Below are positions 11,577-22,103 of a DNA stretch of 64,000 bases, piece by piece (the first letter of the stretch is position 1; each line of letters starts with the position of its first letter). The notes under the pieces were generated by a model, which worked only from the letters and a program-made list of their open reading frames with translations, was not told the DNA's origin and ran no database searches. The stretch lies in assembly GCA_009823395.1 (NCBI GenBank), contig CM020501.1, positions 8,174,861 through 8,238,860 of the forward strand, read 5' to 3'. The DNA is from Thamnaconus septentrionalis. Lineage: Eukaryota > Chordata > Actinopteri > Tetraodontiformes > Monacanthidae. Made by a program: the position numbers and the translations under genes.

Positions 11577-12700
11577 CTCCCTTAAACATGATCTGGTTTC
11601 ATTACTCCTAGACTGCAGTCAAAGACTAGCTAATCTGAAATTAAAGACGCAGGATGCCACTGGATTAGCAGGAATCAATTTAAACCAGATTAGTTTAATT
11701 TAAAATATGAACAAAACTGGCCCAAAGCGTTTAGTCTAAGAACATCAAAATATTTTAATAATGCATGTAGCTCACATTGGCTGACATTGGTAGTGACATG
11801 CGTTTCTTGCATTAAAAAGAAAGAAACCAGATTTACAGCCATGTAATCCATCCAAAATATGTGTTGCGTTGCAGAATTAATCCAGAGATCTGTTTGTGCT
11901 CTCCGAAGGCTCTGCTATTTTCTGTGAGCACTGCTACTTCCCGTCGGTCACGTGGCATGTCTGAATTAAATTGACATAAATAAATCCACATCATGCTCTG
12001 CCAGCCAAGCAGTGCTTAAATTTTCATGAAAAGGTAAAATGCACCAGTGTGGACTGCAGTATAGCATGAGGCCTGACACCCTTGTTAAAAAAAAAGAACA
12101 AATAAAGAAGGAAGAAAGAAAGAAAAAAAAACATAATTTTCCTAGATCACAAAACAAACAATGTCACAAATGTCACCGTGTTTGGAATGTGTGATTTTCC
12201 CACGGTAATTCTCAATGTGTTGAATAATTGCACCGTGATAATTGCATTGAAAGTCACAGTTGTCTGTTCATGTACATTTACTTTTAAATAAGTGCCATTT
12301 ATTGTGGTAAACAGTGCCAGGCCTGGTCCTCATGTGTTCAACCAGCACATTTATTTTTCTCTCCTGGAAAGCAAAAGCGACGAGGCAAAGTGCTTCTAAT
12401 TCTTGTGTCCACTCTTTGCGGCGTGTCCTTAAAGTGGATCGTTCATTCTTTATTTCCTGTAAAAGCAAACAGAAATGTGCTGCGAGTTCACAGCAAAACG
12501 AGGGAGGAAGGAATCCTGAATTTGTTGCTTTTGGACAAATTAATGAGTGGGCTGTAAACACTGCGAGTGCTGCGGGTCTCCTGAGATGCCTCCATCACCT
12601 GAAGTCAGTTTGGCTGAGAGCCAAAAAGTCTGAGGTCATATCTTTGGGAGAGGGAGGGAAAAAAAACATTTTTCTTCATTTTAACGACGACGAGCCTTAA
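11575..12700. other. non-coding, with one possible conserved block
   Basis: AT-rich to 12240. The sequence at about 12300-12570 is more complex and contains GACAAATTAATGAGTGGG near 12534. It holds a 128-codon + frame (12314-12700) and a 97-codon minus frame, neither with recognisable domains. Overlapping open frames on both strands are compatible with a non-coding element low in stop codons. Confidence 0.35.
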
Positions 12701-13066
12701 AAGCACCAAAGAAAGGTTCGCGCTGTTGAAAGTTTTCGCGAGTGTCAGCGCGGCAGGACATGAAGTTCCACCGTGTGGTTGCGGCGCGCGTCCCCGCATC
12801 CCGTCGAGTTAAAAAAAAAAAAAGAGAGAGGTGCGCCTGTGATGCATTCATGTGTCGCCGTAAAAAATGTTTTAAAAAAGCAAAATGAGCCCAGTTATCC
12901 GGACTTTTGACGGCTTCACGTGGCGTCGTTGCTTTTGATGCGCTGGCTGAGCGTCTCGCGCTTTGCTTTCTTGACCTACTTGGCTGTAACTTTTAAGTGG
13001 TGGTTTGGGTTTTTTTTTATTCACAGGATCCACTTCTCTTCTCTCTCTCACCACCCCACCTCTCCC

Positions 13067-13070
<4 letters not shown>

Positions 13071-13111
<41 letters not shown>

Positions 13112-13125
13112 TCACTCTCTCTCTC

Positions 13126-13194
<69 letters not shown>

Positions 13195-13216
13195 CCCTCT
13201 CTCTCGCTCTCTCTCC
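13071..13216. repeat. interrupted (CT)n microsatellite
   Basis: CT array with a (CA)n insert at 13101-13111 and CG interruptions near 13127, 13191 and 13206. It accounts for the long LSLSLS frames at 12920-13457. Confidence 0.98.
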
Positions 13217-13219
13217 TCC

Positions 13220-13442
13220 GGAGCTTATCTCGGTGCGCATCGCCCGCACCAGTTTGAAGTCAAATCTGACAGCCGCTGCCTTGGCCGGTCCCCCTTCTTC
13301 TTCTTCTTCTTCTTCTTCTTCTTCCTCCTCCTCCTCCTCCTCCTCCTTTTCTTCTTTTTCTTCTTCGCCTCCTCCTCCTCCTCTTCCCTCTCCTCCACCG
13401 CTCTGGTTCCCTCTCCACCGGTCGTCCCGTCTCGTTGAAGAG
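13220..13442 (+). other. possible first (non-coding) exon; 5' end undefined
   Basis: The CpG-rich sequence ends in GTTGAAGAG followed by GTACGG at 13443-13448, an acceptable but not strong splice donor. The next acceptor, CTGCCTCGCAG, is 236 bp away at 13678. I infer a first exon ending at 13442. The 5' limit is a placeholder at the end of the CT array. The low complexity of 13294-13398 makes coding function unlikely. Confidence 0.3.
13294..13398. repeat. (TTC)n-(TCC)n pyrimidine array
   Basis: TTC units shift to TCC units and back. With the neighbouring CT array it makes a nearly uninterrupted 300-base pyrimidine strand just upstream of the probable first exon end. The poly-S/F and minus-strand poly-R frames here are translations of this array. 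Confidence 0.97.
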
Positions 13443-13678
13443 GTACGGACAGATTAGCGAGTCAACTGTGCGCAATTATCGATGGACTTTCCATTTTAAA
13501 TTTATTGTATTTCTTTATTTTAACGGCGGTTTTGTAGTGTCGATGCCGGAAGCTGACCTCGATTCCCGACACGGGATGAGCGCGAGCGCCGTCTCTTCCC
13601 GCCGTTGTGGTCTCACCTCCTTTCCTCTCCTCTCCTCTCCTCCTACCTCTCTCCTCTCTCCCCTCCTCTGCCTCGCAG

Positions 13679-13792
13679 CTCACGCGGGACTGTGGGAGCG
13701 CGTCTCGCCGCTGCCTTCAACTTGGGGCGAAGAAAGACGAGGGGAAACTCCTCGGGATTCTCCGTACACCGAGCGCTGATCCGCTTGTTCCG
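13679..13792 (+). other. probable 5' untranslated exon (114 bp)
   Basis: A long pyrimidine tract (13618-13670) runs into CTGCCTCGCAG, a near-ideal acceptor. The exon starts at 13679 and ends at CTTGTTCCG followed by GTGAGC, a strong donor at 13793. The 114-bp exon contains no ATG. Two frames are open across it and the third meets TGA at about 13781. If spliced to the exon at 63908, both open frames reach stops (TAG, TGA) inside that exon, so no frame crosses both. That is expected of a 5' leader rather than a coding exon. The gene itself is not identified. The alternative is a leader spliced to unseen exons in between. Confidence 0.6.
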
Positions 13793-13823
13793 GTGAGCAG
13801 CACTCTTTCACTCCTCAGCATCA

Positions 13824-13825
<2 letters not shown>

Positions 13826-13869
<44 letters not shown>
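13826..13869. repeat. (CA)n microsatellite
   Basis: About 22 CA units followed by (CTCA)n to 13895, immediately inside the presumed intron. Confidence 0.98.
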
Positions 13870-13870
<1 letters not shown>

Positions 13871-14017
13871 GCTCACTCACTCACTCACTCACTCGCAGCA
13901 TCCTCCGCTCGCAAGTGCTTCCACCGTTCTGTTGACATGCACACTGTCCTAACCGACGACTAGCGATCGCTATTAAAGATGCATTCCGTATTTTTCCCCT
14001 TCTCTTTTGTCTCCTAT

Positions 14018-14036
14018 TTTTTTTTTTTTTTTTTTC
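14018..14036. repeat. poly(T) run
   Basis: About 19 consecutive T. Confidence 0.9.
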
Positions 14037-14181
14037 TGCCTTATGAGAAGTTAGTTTTCCCATCATGCACGGGGATCAAACATTGGCCACTAGTGGCAAT
14101 TATCTCTCGGCATTCCCATCACGGAGGGGAAGTAAAGTGCAAGGGGGGGTGAGGAAGTGTGTGGGAGACGTTAGGTGAGAA

Positions 14182-14273
<92 letters not shown>
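14182..14273. repeat. compound (GT)n-(GA)n microsatellite
   Basis: Eight GT units change into about 38 GA units. Confidence 0.98.
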
Positions 14274-14276
<3 letters not shown>

Positions 14277-14324
14277 TTGCGGGATCCCTCAGGGAAACAC
14301 TGCCCCCCTTCCCCGTTTTTTTAT

Positions 14325-14795
14325 GAGCAAGATTTCACTCCTCGGTTTCTCTCCTGGCTGATGACATTGTCTGATATTGTTGCAAAGCCCCTATTTAATA
14401 TGCCATTATTGCCCGTGTCATTGTTCCAGCCATTCATATCGAAGATGATCCTACGGCGCCGGCTGGGCTGTAGACTTAATCTATGGGGCCATTTGCTCGC
14501 TTTTATTGTCCTGTTTATCAATTAGGCCTGTCTATAATGGAGAAATCACACATCCTCCAACATAAAACATTACTCTCCCACACACCATCCGTTAGCATCT
14601 CACCTCCCACATAGCCACACTTGCTGTCCGTGGCCGATTTTTCTGGTTATGTGCCACCATTTGCGCTAATAGAGACTCCCCGCTTAATATGATGACAACT
14701 CTATCTGTCAGACCCCCTCGCCTCAAACCCCCAACTAAAAGTGGGGTCATTCTGAGGTTCATGGAGCAGTGCCATTAAGGGCAGACTGATGAGCC
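14325..14795. promoter_or_regulatory. strong candidate conserved non-coding element
   Basis: About 470 bp of complex, repeat-free sequence just downstream of the presumed promoter. It carries a dense set of homeodomain-like and POU-like words: TATTTAATATGCC near 14393, GACTTAATCTATGG near 14471, TTTATCAATTAGG near 14512, CGCTTAATATGATG near 14682. The 116-codon frame covering the left part starts in the GA repeat and is not a gene. The regulatory role is inferred from composition and position. Confidence 0.4.
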
Positions 14796-14799
14796 GCAA

Positions 14800-15475
14800 A
14801 GGGCACACAGAGACGTCTTTTTATGTCTTTAGCGTTTTTTTAAATATCAGTACTGTAGTTAATTGCTTGTAACATAGTGTGAGAACATGTTTGTATGGGG
14901 GATGTGTCCGGATTTGCGGCTTGCGTGAGTTTCGGTTCCGCCAAGTGTACGTCAGGGAAAGAACAAGTGAGCAAAAGAAGAAGAGGGACAGACAGAGAGA
15001 GATTATGCTAACTCAAAGTAGTGGAGGAAAAGAGGAAGGGAAAAAAAATCCATGGAGGCATTTCCCCCGTCCCCACTTTCTCTTTTTTTTAAGCTCACTT
15101 ATTTATATATTTAGCTGTCAGTGGCGGCACAAAGAAAGTTCCCGTGGCTTTGACGAGCTTGTCACTAGTGTGAGCTTTGTAAAAATGAAGGCCGCTGCCT
15201 GTTTAGCTGAGACAAACCGGTGGGGAGGCCGGAAAAGGATGGACCAGACCTGATTGCCAACTTTAACACAAGTGAAGGCGGACTGTGGGCCAGGTGGTGC
15301 GGCCAGGCAGGCAGGAGGAAGCTGCTGGACCAACTTGTTCTTGCAACTTTGCGGTGTTTCTCCTCGCACGTTGTCTACCACGACCCCCCCTCTGCCTCCC
15401 CCCAAAGACGTTGGCGCACCAGCTGTCCCAGTTTCCCCACCAGTGAGGTTTTTTTGTATAAATCTCAGACCCAAT
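14800..15475. other. no recognisable gene
   Basis: Mixed sequence. Overlapping 124-codon frames on opposite strands (14879-15253 and 15118-15492) show no domain. Confidence 0.45.
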
Positions 15476-15479
15476 TTAC

Positions 15480-15640
15480 ACAAAGACGACATTTTTTGAA
15501 ACCGACCATTTTCAGAAATGCTTTTGAAAAAGAAAATGTGTTTGCATGAGGACGTTTAAAAAAAATATTCACATTCACACGAAAATGCTGCAGCTGAAAA
15601 TGTTGCAGTGCTTATGCCACCATGAAGATGGCAAAGATCA
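15480..15640. repeat. probable degraded copy of repeat family D
   Basis: The words TTTTGAAACCGACCATTTTC, TCACACGAAAATGCTGCAG and GCTTATGCCA parallel those at 18540-18608 and, in reverse, at 19620-20060. Degraded, boundaries uncertain. Confidence 0.4.
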
Positions 15641-15803
15641 CAAGAGACAAGACGGTGTACATGGACGACAAAGTTGAACTTCTGCTTGGAGTTACTCTCA
15701 CAAAGCCTCAAGGCTCCATGAAGAGGTCGACAGGGAGTCGTGCCAGTTTAAGTTTGCTGACATTTGGTCATTTACATTTTCTGGCTCTCTATCCAAGTCA
15801 GCC

Positions 15804-15805
<2 letters not shown>

Positions 15806-15887
<82 letters not shown>
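15806..15887. repeat. (AT)n microsatellite
   Basis: About 41 perfect AT units. It explains the YIYIYI frames. Confidence 0.98.
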
Positions 15888-15891
<4 letters not shown>

Positions 15892-16014
15892 GCTGGCTCA
15901 GGTTGCAAAGCCGGGGCGGGCCGATGACATCATCCTTTCCAAAAAAGACAGTTTTCATCGTCTCCGATTCAAGTGTGACGGGCAGAGGTGTGAGAGAGCT
16001 GGTGGCAGATCCAG

Positions 16015-16255
16015 CCGGGAACTAACGTGGCCGTTTAATCCTGACGACCTTCATCAGCTTCTTGTCAGGTGAAAATGAGACGATGCTTTCAGAGGCGGCG
16101 AGCACTCGCCGTGTCGCTGACGGGAGCCGAGGTGATGGGGACGACTGGGCTTTATGGGAGGAGAGTTGGAGCGCTAATTACGAGACACGTCGACACTTGA
16201 GGAGTAGATGCATTAGATCGCGGCGTTCACATTCTCACTTTTTTATTTCCTGATT
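16015..16255. promoter_or_regulatory. candidate regulatory island
   Basis: Complex, CpG-containing, repeat-free block between an AT microsatellite and a hAT-like MITE. It contains GGGCTTTATGGGAGG near 16147 and GCGCTAATTACGAG near 16171. Suggestive of an enhancer, with no conservation data. Confidence 0.3.
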
Positions 16256-16340
16256 TTCTGATCTGATTGAATTGTTTCAAAGCAAGAGGTCCGTTTGTCC
16301 CATTTACATGAGCGCTGAATATTTGCGGTTTCCCCAAGTG

Positions 16341-16622
16341 CAGTGTTTCTCCACTGGTGGGTCGCGACCCAAAAGTTGGTTTTGATTGGGTTGTGGCTTT
16401 TAAAATAAATATATTTATAGAGAAAATGTTGGGCATTTATTTTGCAGGACACACAATTCAATTCAATAATTTCAATAATTTATTTATCACACATGATAGA
16501 CAGTGGGCTAGCGTCTTTATTTTTGTGGATTAAATTTGAGTGTTGTGGAATCAATTTGGGTTGTGACTTCCTGATAAGGAAAGAAATGTGCATCCTGAGA
16601 CTCCACCAGTTGAGAACCACTC
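16341..16622. mobile_element. short hAT-like MITE
   Basis: The left end is CAGTGTTTCTCCACTGGTGG with a following GTCGCGACCC. The right end read inward is GAGTGGTTCTCAACTGGTGG. These terminal inverted repeats match the familiar hAT consensus CAGTGGTTCTCAACTGG. Flanks CCCAAGTG and TCCTAGTG agree at 6 of 8 positions, consistent with an old 8-bp duplication. No coding capacity. Confidence 0.8.
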
Positions 16623-16629
16623 TCCTAGT

Positions 16630-18455
16630 GGCTGTGTGCTGTGACGCGGGCGCACCTGATCCCACATCCTGCCGTATCCAGAAACCCGCCAGGGTTTAAG
16701 ACCCAGTTGTTCGCCAGGTTAATTAAGCTCGCTGTGCTTCAGAGTTCACACAGCGCGATTTTAACCAGGTCCGCGTTTTAATCCGATTTCTTGTGGTCCA
16801 CGTAGCCGCACCTCAGGTAGCGGTTTTACGTCTGCGTGCACAAAAGAAAAAGCACTTGATTTCCCGGAGTGCTCCTTGACTCACAGGGATTTACATTGAA
16901 GCACATTGCAAAGCCCCTGTTAAGGGGCTCATTCACTGGAGGCCAAATGAGTTGAGCATCTTTTGACAGCATGAGAGAACGGATCCGCACGAGTGTTTTG
17001 TGGTGTGAAGATTGTAAGCTGGCAGCATCACTGCAGACTCCAGAACATGACAGTCCATGCAAAATGGCAGCAGCGTACAAAGCCAGTCCTGATTTTTCTT
17101 TTTTCTTTTTTTTTTCCCATGTGACAGATTGCGAGCGTGTTTTTTTTCTCTCTCTCCCTCCCTCTCTCTTTCGTCTGATTGTCATTTGTTCTTTCGGTTG
17201 CACACTTATGAAATCACACGTAGCGGGGGGAACATTCACTTCGCGTTTTAACATACTCATGCAAGTTTGCGTTTATTTCCTTTTTTTTACACGGAATTAG
17301 GTGGCAAAGTTTGCTGTCCGATGCGCACTTGCTGAACAGCAGACGAGCGATCGCATCACATCTCAGGCATACTTACGCAAGTCAACCGCGTTTTTTCGAC
17401 CTGAAACGTGGAACATGGCCCCGGACAACGATTTATAAAATGATTCACAAAAATCCCAAAGTGGCTGTGATGCAGGATGCAGTCACATCTGCTTATGCAA
17501 CGAGGTAAAAGAAGAAAAAAAAGCCCTATTGTGTCTTGGTCGAACTCCAGAAATACTGTACGCAGCCTTGGGCTTAAAAATAAACCCGAGTGCAAGCGCA
17601 GTAGGACAAAGGAGGTTTTTTTTTCAGAGGGGCAGCCCTGTTGTGCTGGCACGCGACCAGAGCCGCTGATAACGAGGTTGAAGTTAGTTGGGACTTTAGC
17701 GGCGCCTCAACCTCCTAACACCCTTTCTAAATCTGATTCATCCCAAAATGAGATGTTTTTCCAAGAGATGGAGATGAAAACACTCGCTCCCCCACTCTCT
17801 CCCTCTGCCTGGCTCTCTTCTTGCCTTGCCAAATACAGATGAGCTCGGCCCCTCCCTCCCCCTTTCTATTACTCTGATACTCTCACACACTATCTGTTTC
17901 ACACCCTGTTCCTCCCTCCCGTTCTCTCACATCTCTCTCCTCTCTTCTCCCCTGGCACCTCGATGTGTTTCTCTTTAATTGAGATGCATTTCAATGTGGT
18001 GCAAATTAGCTTTCTGCAGCTCCAGTCTAAACTTGCAACCTGCCTGCGTGTGTGCGTGCGCGCGCGCACGATCACGCGTGCGTATGCGATCTATACGAGT
18101 GTGTGTACCAACGTGCACCAGGCGCGTGCGCTTGGCAGAAAGCGAGAGGGGAAAAGACAGAGAAAAAGCATTCCCACAGTTGAAAGTGCTCCTTCTGTTG
18201 GTTTGCACAAGCAGCCCTCTGATGCCTCGCGCTCCCACAAACTGACAGTTTTAGTACGGAATAAATAAAACTCACGAGTTTTACTCTCCGTTTTTATTGG
18301 CTTCCCTCTATTTAAATTAACATGCTATGGGAGATTTAGGACAGTCCATTGAGGACAGGGTCAGAAATCAGAAGGTGCCACTTCACGGTCCCATGTTTAG
18401 GTGTGGGTCATATGTTCTACCCATTTGCAAATTTTATTTTGTCTGTCCTGGACTC
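16630..18455. other. no gene recognised; several low-complexity patches
   Basis: Includes a T-rich run at 17098-17115, pyrimidine-rich sequence at 17780-17950 and an alternating CG/CA-rich patch at 18045-18090 with Z-DNA-forming potential. Frames of 100-144 codons at 16826-17260, 16971-17300 and 17477-17842 lack domains and overlap on opposite strands. Confidence 0.45.
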
Positions 18456-18459
18456 CGGT

Positions 18460-18612
18460 GGAACAGCGTTAGAAATTTCATTATAAAAAAACAACAACAA
18501 CAAAAAAAGACTCCTAAAAAAAGCACAGTTTTCCATACGCAAAACAAGAAATCTTTTTATCCACACGAAAACTCTGCAGTATATATGCCAGACCTGTAAG
18601 TGGCGCTGTTTT
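18460..18612. mobile_element. repeat family D copy (+ orientation)
   Basis: Ends with ATATGCCAGACCTGTAAGTG and GCGCTG. The same motif, inverted, is at 19990-20035. Upstream are TTTTTATCCACACGAAAACT-type words shared with the 15.5-kb fragment. Limits approximate. Confidence 0.5.
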
Positions 18613-18630
18613 TTTTTTTTTTTTTTTTAG
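18609..18630. repeat. poly(T) run
   Basis: About 21 consecutive T directly after the family D copy. Confidence 0.9.
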
Positions 18631-18634
18631 CTTA

Positions 18635-19585
18635 TCTTATGTGTTTTCTTTTTGTTAGAAAAAGTGAACACTGTAACGCTAGGGACACTAGATCATTGAC
18701 AGAGGGTGCACAATGATCTTCATTCTCTGATCAGCACATTTCATTTATCTGCATTTTCATAAACCTTTTTGCAGACTCATGTACTCTCCATCCATTAGTC
18801 TTCAGACAGAACCATGTGACTTGCCAATACAATATTATGGCCAACTTGGTAGGGGACAATATTTTAAACTGGGCATTTTTTCCTGTGTAGCCATTTTGCA
18901 GTTTGTGAGAAACAGCAGGAAGTTGAAGGGAATCCTCAGTAGGGAAAGTGCAACAACGTCCATTAAACAGACTCGGGAGCTTCCACTTGTGTCCTGGAGG
19001 ATTGGGAAGTGACAGAGCCCACGTTACATGAAAACAAGAAATAAATCAATCAGTCAGCCTCGTCATTGTGCATAGTGCAAGCTGTGACTTATCTGACTGT
19101 AATTATTTTGGGTTGTTGCTATAGTAACGGTTGCATTGGTAATTATCAGTGGAGATCTTTGCACTGTACAGTTTGAAGTCTGCGGAAATTACAGCTTTCT
19201 TGCACAGGGGCAAGTCATAATGCACCCTGGATCTCAGCCAAAAGAAGCTGCTCCACCTCCGTCTGGAAGTGTCTGGGAACCAGAGCGACAACACGTTGCA
19301 TTTCTTAGGCTGGTCGAAGGAGGCGAGAAGAGAGGTTGTTGTACCCAAGTCATTTTCATGAATACGCTGACTTCCTGTGAGTCGGGACAGTGCAATGGCG
19401 AGGTGGAAGAGCCAAGCAGTAGCAAGAAAACTAGCATCAGTAAACACAGGTTCGGTGAAAAACTGAAACATTTTCTATCTGGCCTCCGTTAAGCAACTGT
19501 CAATTCAAAGATAAAGTGGAAACAAGGCACTTCTTCTTGTCGCCTGAGAGGTCGTCAACACGAAGACAAGTTTTGGAAGACAGTA
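18635..19585. other. no recognisable gene
   Basis: Unique sequence with overlapping frames on both strands at 19103-19492 (122 codons minus, 118 codons plus). Neither shows a domain or splice context. Confidence 0.45.
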
Positions 19586-19589
19586 ATAA

Positions 19590-20145
19590 AGTTTATTATT
19601 GTGCAAAACAGCATTTTGGGAGCCTGAATTAACACATTTTTTGAAACCACGTCTCGGTGTATTCAAACCTCGAAATGCCACCTTTAGGTTTTCGTGTTTA
19701 CAACCCTTGTATATATTTTCTGAAGTGATGAGACCATTGCCCTACCTCTCCCTTAACCCGCAGGCAGTCACCCCGCCAAGTTGCCAAAAACCGTGACAAT
19801 GGATGATTGCAACACTGCGTTTGTTCAGAGTTCTACTTTGTAGTTGGTCCAAGTTAACACGCATGTATTCGTATTTACTGCCATTCCCTTCCTATGTTTC
19901 TCCTTCTTCTTGCTTTTTTATAGCTTTTATGAGTTTTATGGGATGCCCTCTGTCTTCTTCTCTGCTGTCAGGTGTATTGCTGTGGCAGCATTCCAGCGCC
20001 ACTTACAGGCCGGCCATACGTACTGAGGCATATTCAGTGTTTTCACCAGGACAAAACACATTTCTCAATACAATGCTGTGTTTACCTTTTTAAAATGAAA
20101 AATAAATATTGTATTCATCTCCGTGTGGACAAGGCCTTAGGTTGT
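19590..20145. mobile_element. repeat family D copy (inverted, longer)
   Basis: Contains CCAGCGCCACTTACAGGCC at 19993-20011, the reverse complement of the motif at 18591-18609, followed by GCATATTCAGTGTTTTCACC, which parallels the 18.55-kb copy in reverse. It ends near TCCGTGTGGACAAGGCC. A non-autonomous DNA transposon is likely; termini and class are unresolved. Confidence 0.5.
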
Positions 20146-20367
20146 TGATCAGTTAAATAAAATGCTAAGAGAGCACTCTCCTTGTACACATGTCTCTGCA
20201 CAGGGGCTCCTAGGACCGTCCCCTACCAAAGTGAACCAGACTGTGACAGTGCCGCTCAGTAGGAAAGCACCAATAGGAAATGTATTCAGCTCACAAGACA
20301 ATACGTCAAAATATTCAACACCACACCTGTTTTTTTGTTTTTTTTCTTGGTTGTCTAATGTAATAAC

Positions 20368-20708
20368 CAGGAATGCACCGGTCCAGTACCTCTTTTTTAC
20401 CGAACAGGTAGAGTACGAGTACTTGAGTTTTGGTACTCACTAATACGGCCATTGCACATTATAGAATTATTTAGAATTTTCTGGAGTTTTCCACAGATGT
20501 TCTGTTCTTTGAACAACATTCCTCAGCATGTTTTTCTAGAACAGGGCGACTCTTACAGGTTTCACTGCAGTACAAACACAAATGTAACAAAATTGTCATA
20601 TACATACATATGCAACTGGTATCGGTGCCGTCGTATCGGCACGTATTTTACGAGCACGAGTAGAGTACTCAAGACCTGATACTGGCATCAGGTATCAGTG
20701 CATCCCTG
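20368..20708. mobile_element. 341-bp hAT-like MITE with target duplication
   Basis: The left end is CAGGAATGCACCGGTCCAGT. The right end read inward is CAGGGATGCACTGATACCTG. Both match the common fish terminus CAGGGATGCACCGATA. It is flanked by GTAATAAC (20360-20367) and CTAATAAC (20709-20716), a 7-of-8 match to an 8-bp duplication. Internally it carries GGTAGAGTACGAGTACTTGA and its rough inverse ACGAGCACGAGTAGAGTACT. No transposase. Confidence 0.88.
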
Positions 20709-20729
20709 CTAATAACTAATGTTTGAAGC

Positions 20730-21500
20730 AAAAATGTTTCAAACCAAAACCGTGACCAGTCGGTCACGCTGCTGAAAAACTGCGCGCTCGATGTCGTCTT
20801 CGGGTTGATTTTTCAGCTGCCCTCCGACACGTTTGCATGTGCGTGCGTGCCACTTTGTACACGCTGAGCCGTCGGGGAGAGTGATGCTGTCAGCGGGGTG
20901 ACCTTGGGGCTCCTGGTTTTTCCTCCTGTCGATGGAGGGGATGACTTAGTGGCTCCCTCCCCACCCATGATGGCTCATTTATTATCATTAGGCACACAGT
21001 CAGAAGACGCTGCCGAGGCCCCTCAAAGCCGAGCGGTGCCGCTGCCGCCTCCCAAGTGGGAAGTTTTACCCCCTTTTACAGTAAGTGCCGCACATCCGGG
21101 CAGATGCGTCTTGTCGCTTTGCGTTTTGTCACGGGTGGCGCCCATTTGCCCTCCAACATACGTGTTTTTTTTTCCATATCTTAACGGGGGAACGTCGCCC
21201 CGCATCTGCCAGTCCAAGCGTGCCTCTCCGCTCGCTCGCGGCATAAATAAACCCGTGTCTCTTAACCCTAACCTCGCGTCACCTGCGGCAGGCAGCGAGC
21301 GACATCGGTGGTATATGTGTTCATCAGGGCGGCTCTCGGCGCTATCGTTTCTCAGTGTGATGGATGGAGGCTTCTGCAGGCCAGTCAATACCCAATCTGA
21401 GCCCCACTGTCCTGATTTAAGATGCGGCGGCACCCGGGTGACACTCACGGAGGCACGGCGCTTTAATCACTCCGAGCAACAACTCCACTCTGCCAGGATT
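20730..21500. promoter_or_regulatory. candidate regulatory island, CpG-containing
   Basis: Complex sequence with moderate CpG and TTTATTATCATTAGG near 20979, GGCATAAATAAACCCG near 21240 and GCTTTAATCACTCC near 21460. The 233-codon + frame (20898-21599) runs through this block and ends in the GT microsatellite. Its composition is unremarkable, it has no domain, and a 141-codon frame lies opposite, so I treat the openness as incidental to GC content. Confidence 0.3.
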
Positions 21501-21527
21501 GGTGTGTGCGTGCGTGTTTGTGGTGGA

Positions 21528-21531
<4 letters not shown>

Positions 21532-21581
<50 letters not shown>
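21532..21581. repeat. (TG)n microsatellite
   Basis: 25 TG units. Confidence 0.98.
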
Positions 21582-21582
<1 letters not shown>

Positions 21583-21956
21583 CCGTGTCGTGTATTTAGT
21601 ATATCGCTCAGTCAAGCGCAGCTGTAATCACAGAGCGATCGGCGGGCGGCTGCTCTCCTGACCGAGTTAACATTTCTTTTGGGCTGGGGGGGCGGGGCTT
21701 GGGGGGCAACGTAAATAACTTTTACAAGGGAGGATTTATGCTACGTGTGGCTCACACAATACATAGGAACAGAGAAGCAGGGGGACACAATCTGAAGCTT
21801 GATAAACTGTAAATTGGAGTAATGTTGGCAGTCCCATCTGGTAGCAAAGCATGTTTCTGTATCTGTTAAGTTTTTTTTTGCCAAAGGAACTTATTGCATA
21901 AGATTCCATGGGAGTGGGCAAGTGTGAAAGCTTTCTATCTGGGCACAGAAACGGAG

Positions 21957-21992
21957 ACCAAACCACACAAAAGGCTATTTGTGTGGTTTGGT
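21957..21992. other. perfect 15-bp hairpin
   Basis: ACCAAACCACACAAA is followed by the loop AGGCTA and then TTTGTGTGGTTTGGT. All 15 pairs are Watson-Crick. The complexity is moderate and there is no adjacent microsatellite. It could be a compact inverted-repeat remnant of a transposon. Confidence 0.85.
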
Positions 21993-22103
21993 TTTACATA
22001 TAGTTATGTTTAGACCGGACGTGTCACTTGGGAAATGTCATGGAGGGATTGTTATCCCAGACAAATAATGTTGAAAAGCAAAAATCCATACATCCGCACA
22101 ATT

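Larger units (their letters stand above)
12710..13800 (+). promoter_or_regulatory. CpG- and pyrimidine-rich promoter-like region
   Basis: CpG is dense at 12718-12810 (GTTGCGGCGCGCGTCCCC near 12778) and again at 12905-12965, 13220-13285 and 13425-13620. In between are long pyrimidine tracts. A probable exon donor at 13442 and a well-formed exon at 13679-13792 follow on the + strand. Together this looks like a TATA-less CpG promoter driving rightward transcription. The start site is not located; I infer it between about 13200 and 13400. Supporting evidence is compositional plus the downstream splice sites. Confidence 0.45.

Noticed and set aside
12920..13457. Frames of 86-172 codons rich in L/S/F/H
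   Set aside because: They are direct translations of the CT, CA and TTC/TCC microsatellites; composition is periodic and frames overlap in all phases.
20898..21599. 233-codon + frame, the longest in the window
   Set aside because: No recognisable domain, opposed by a 141-codon frame, and it runs into the GT microsatellite. A GTAAGT-like donor at 21081 and an acceptor-like TTATCATTAG at 20991 exist, but the enclosed peptide matches nothing I recognise.
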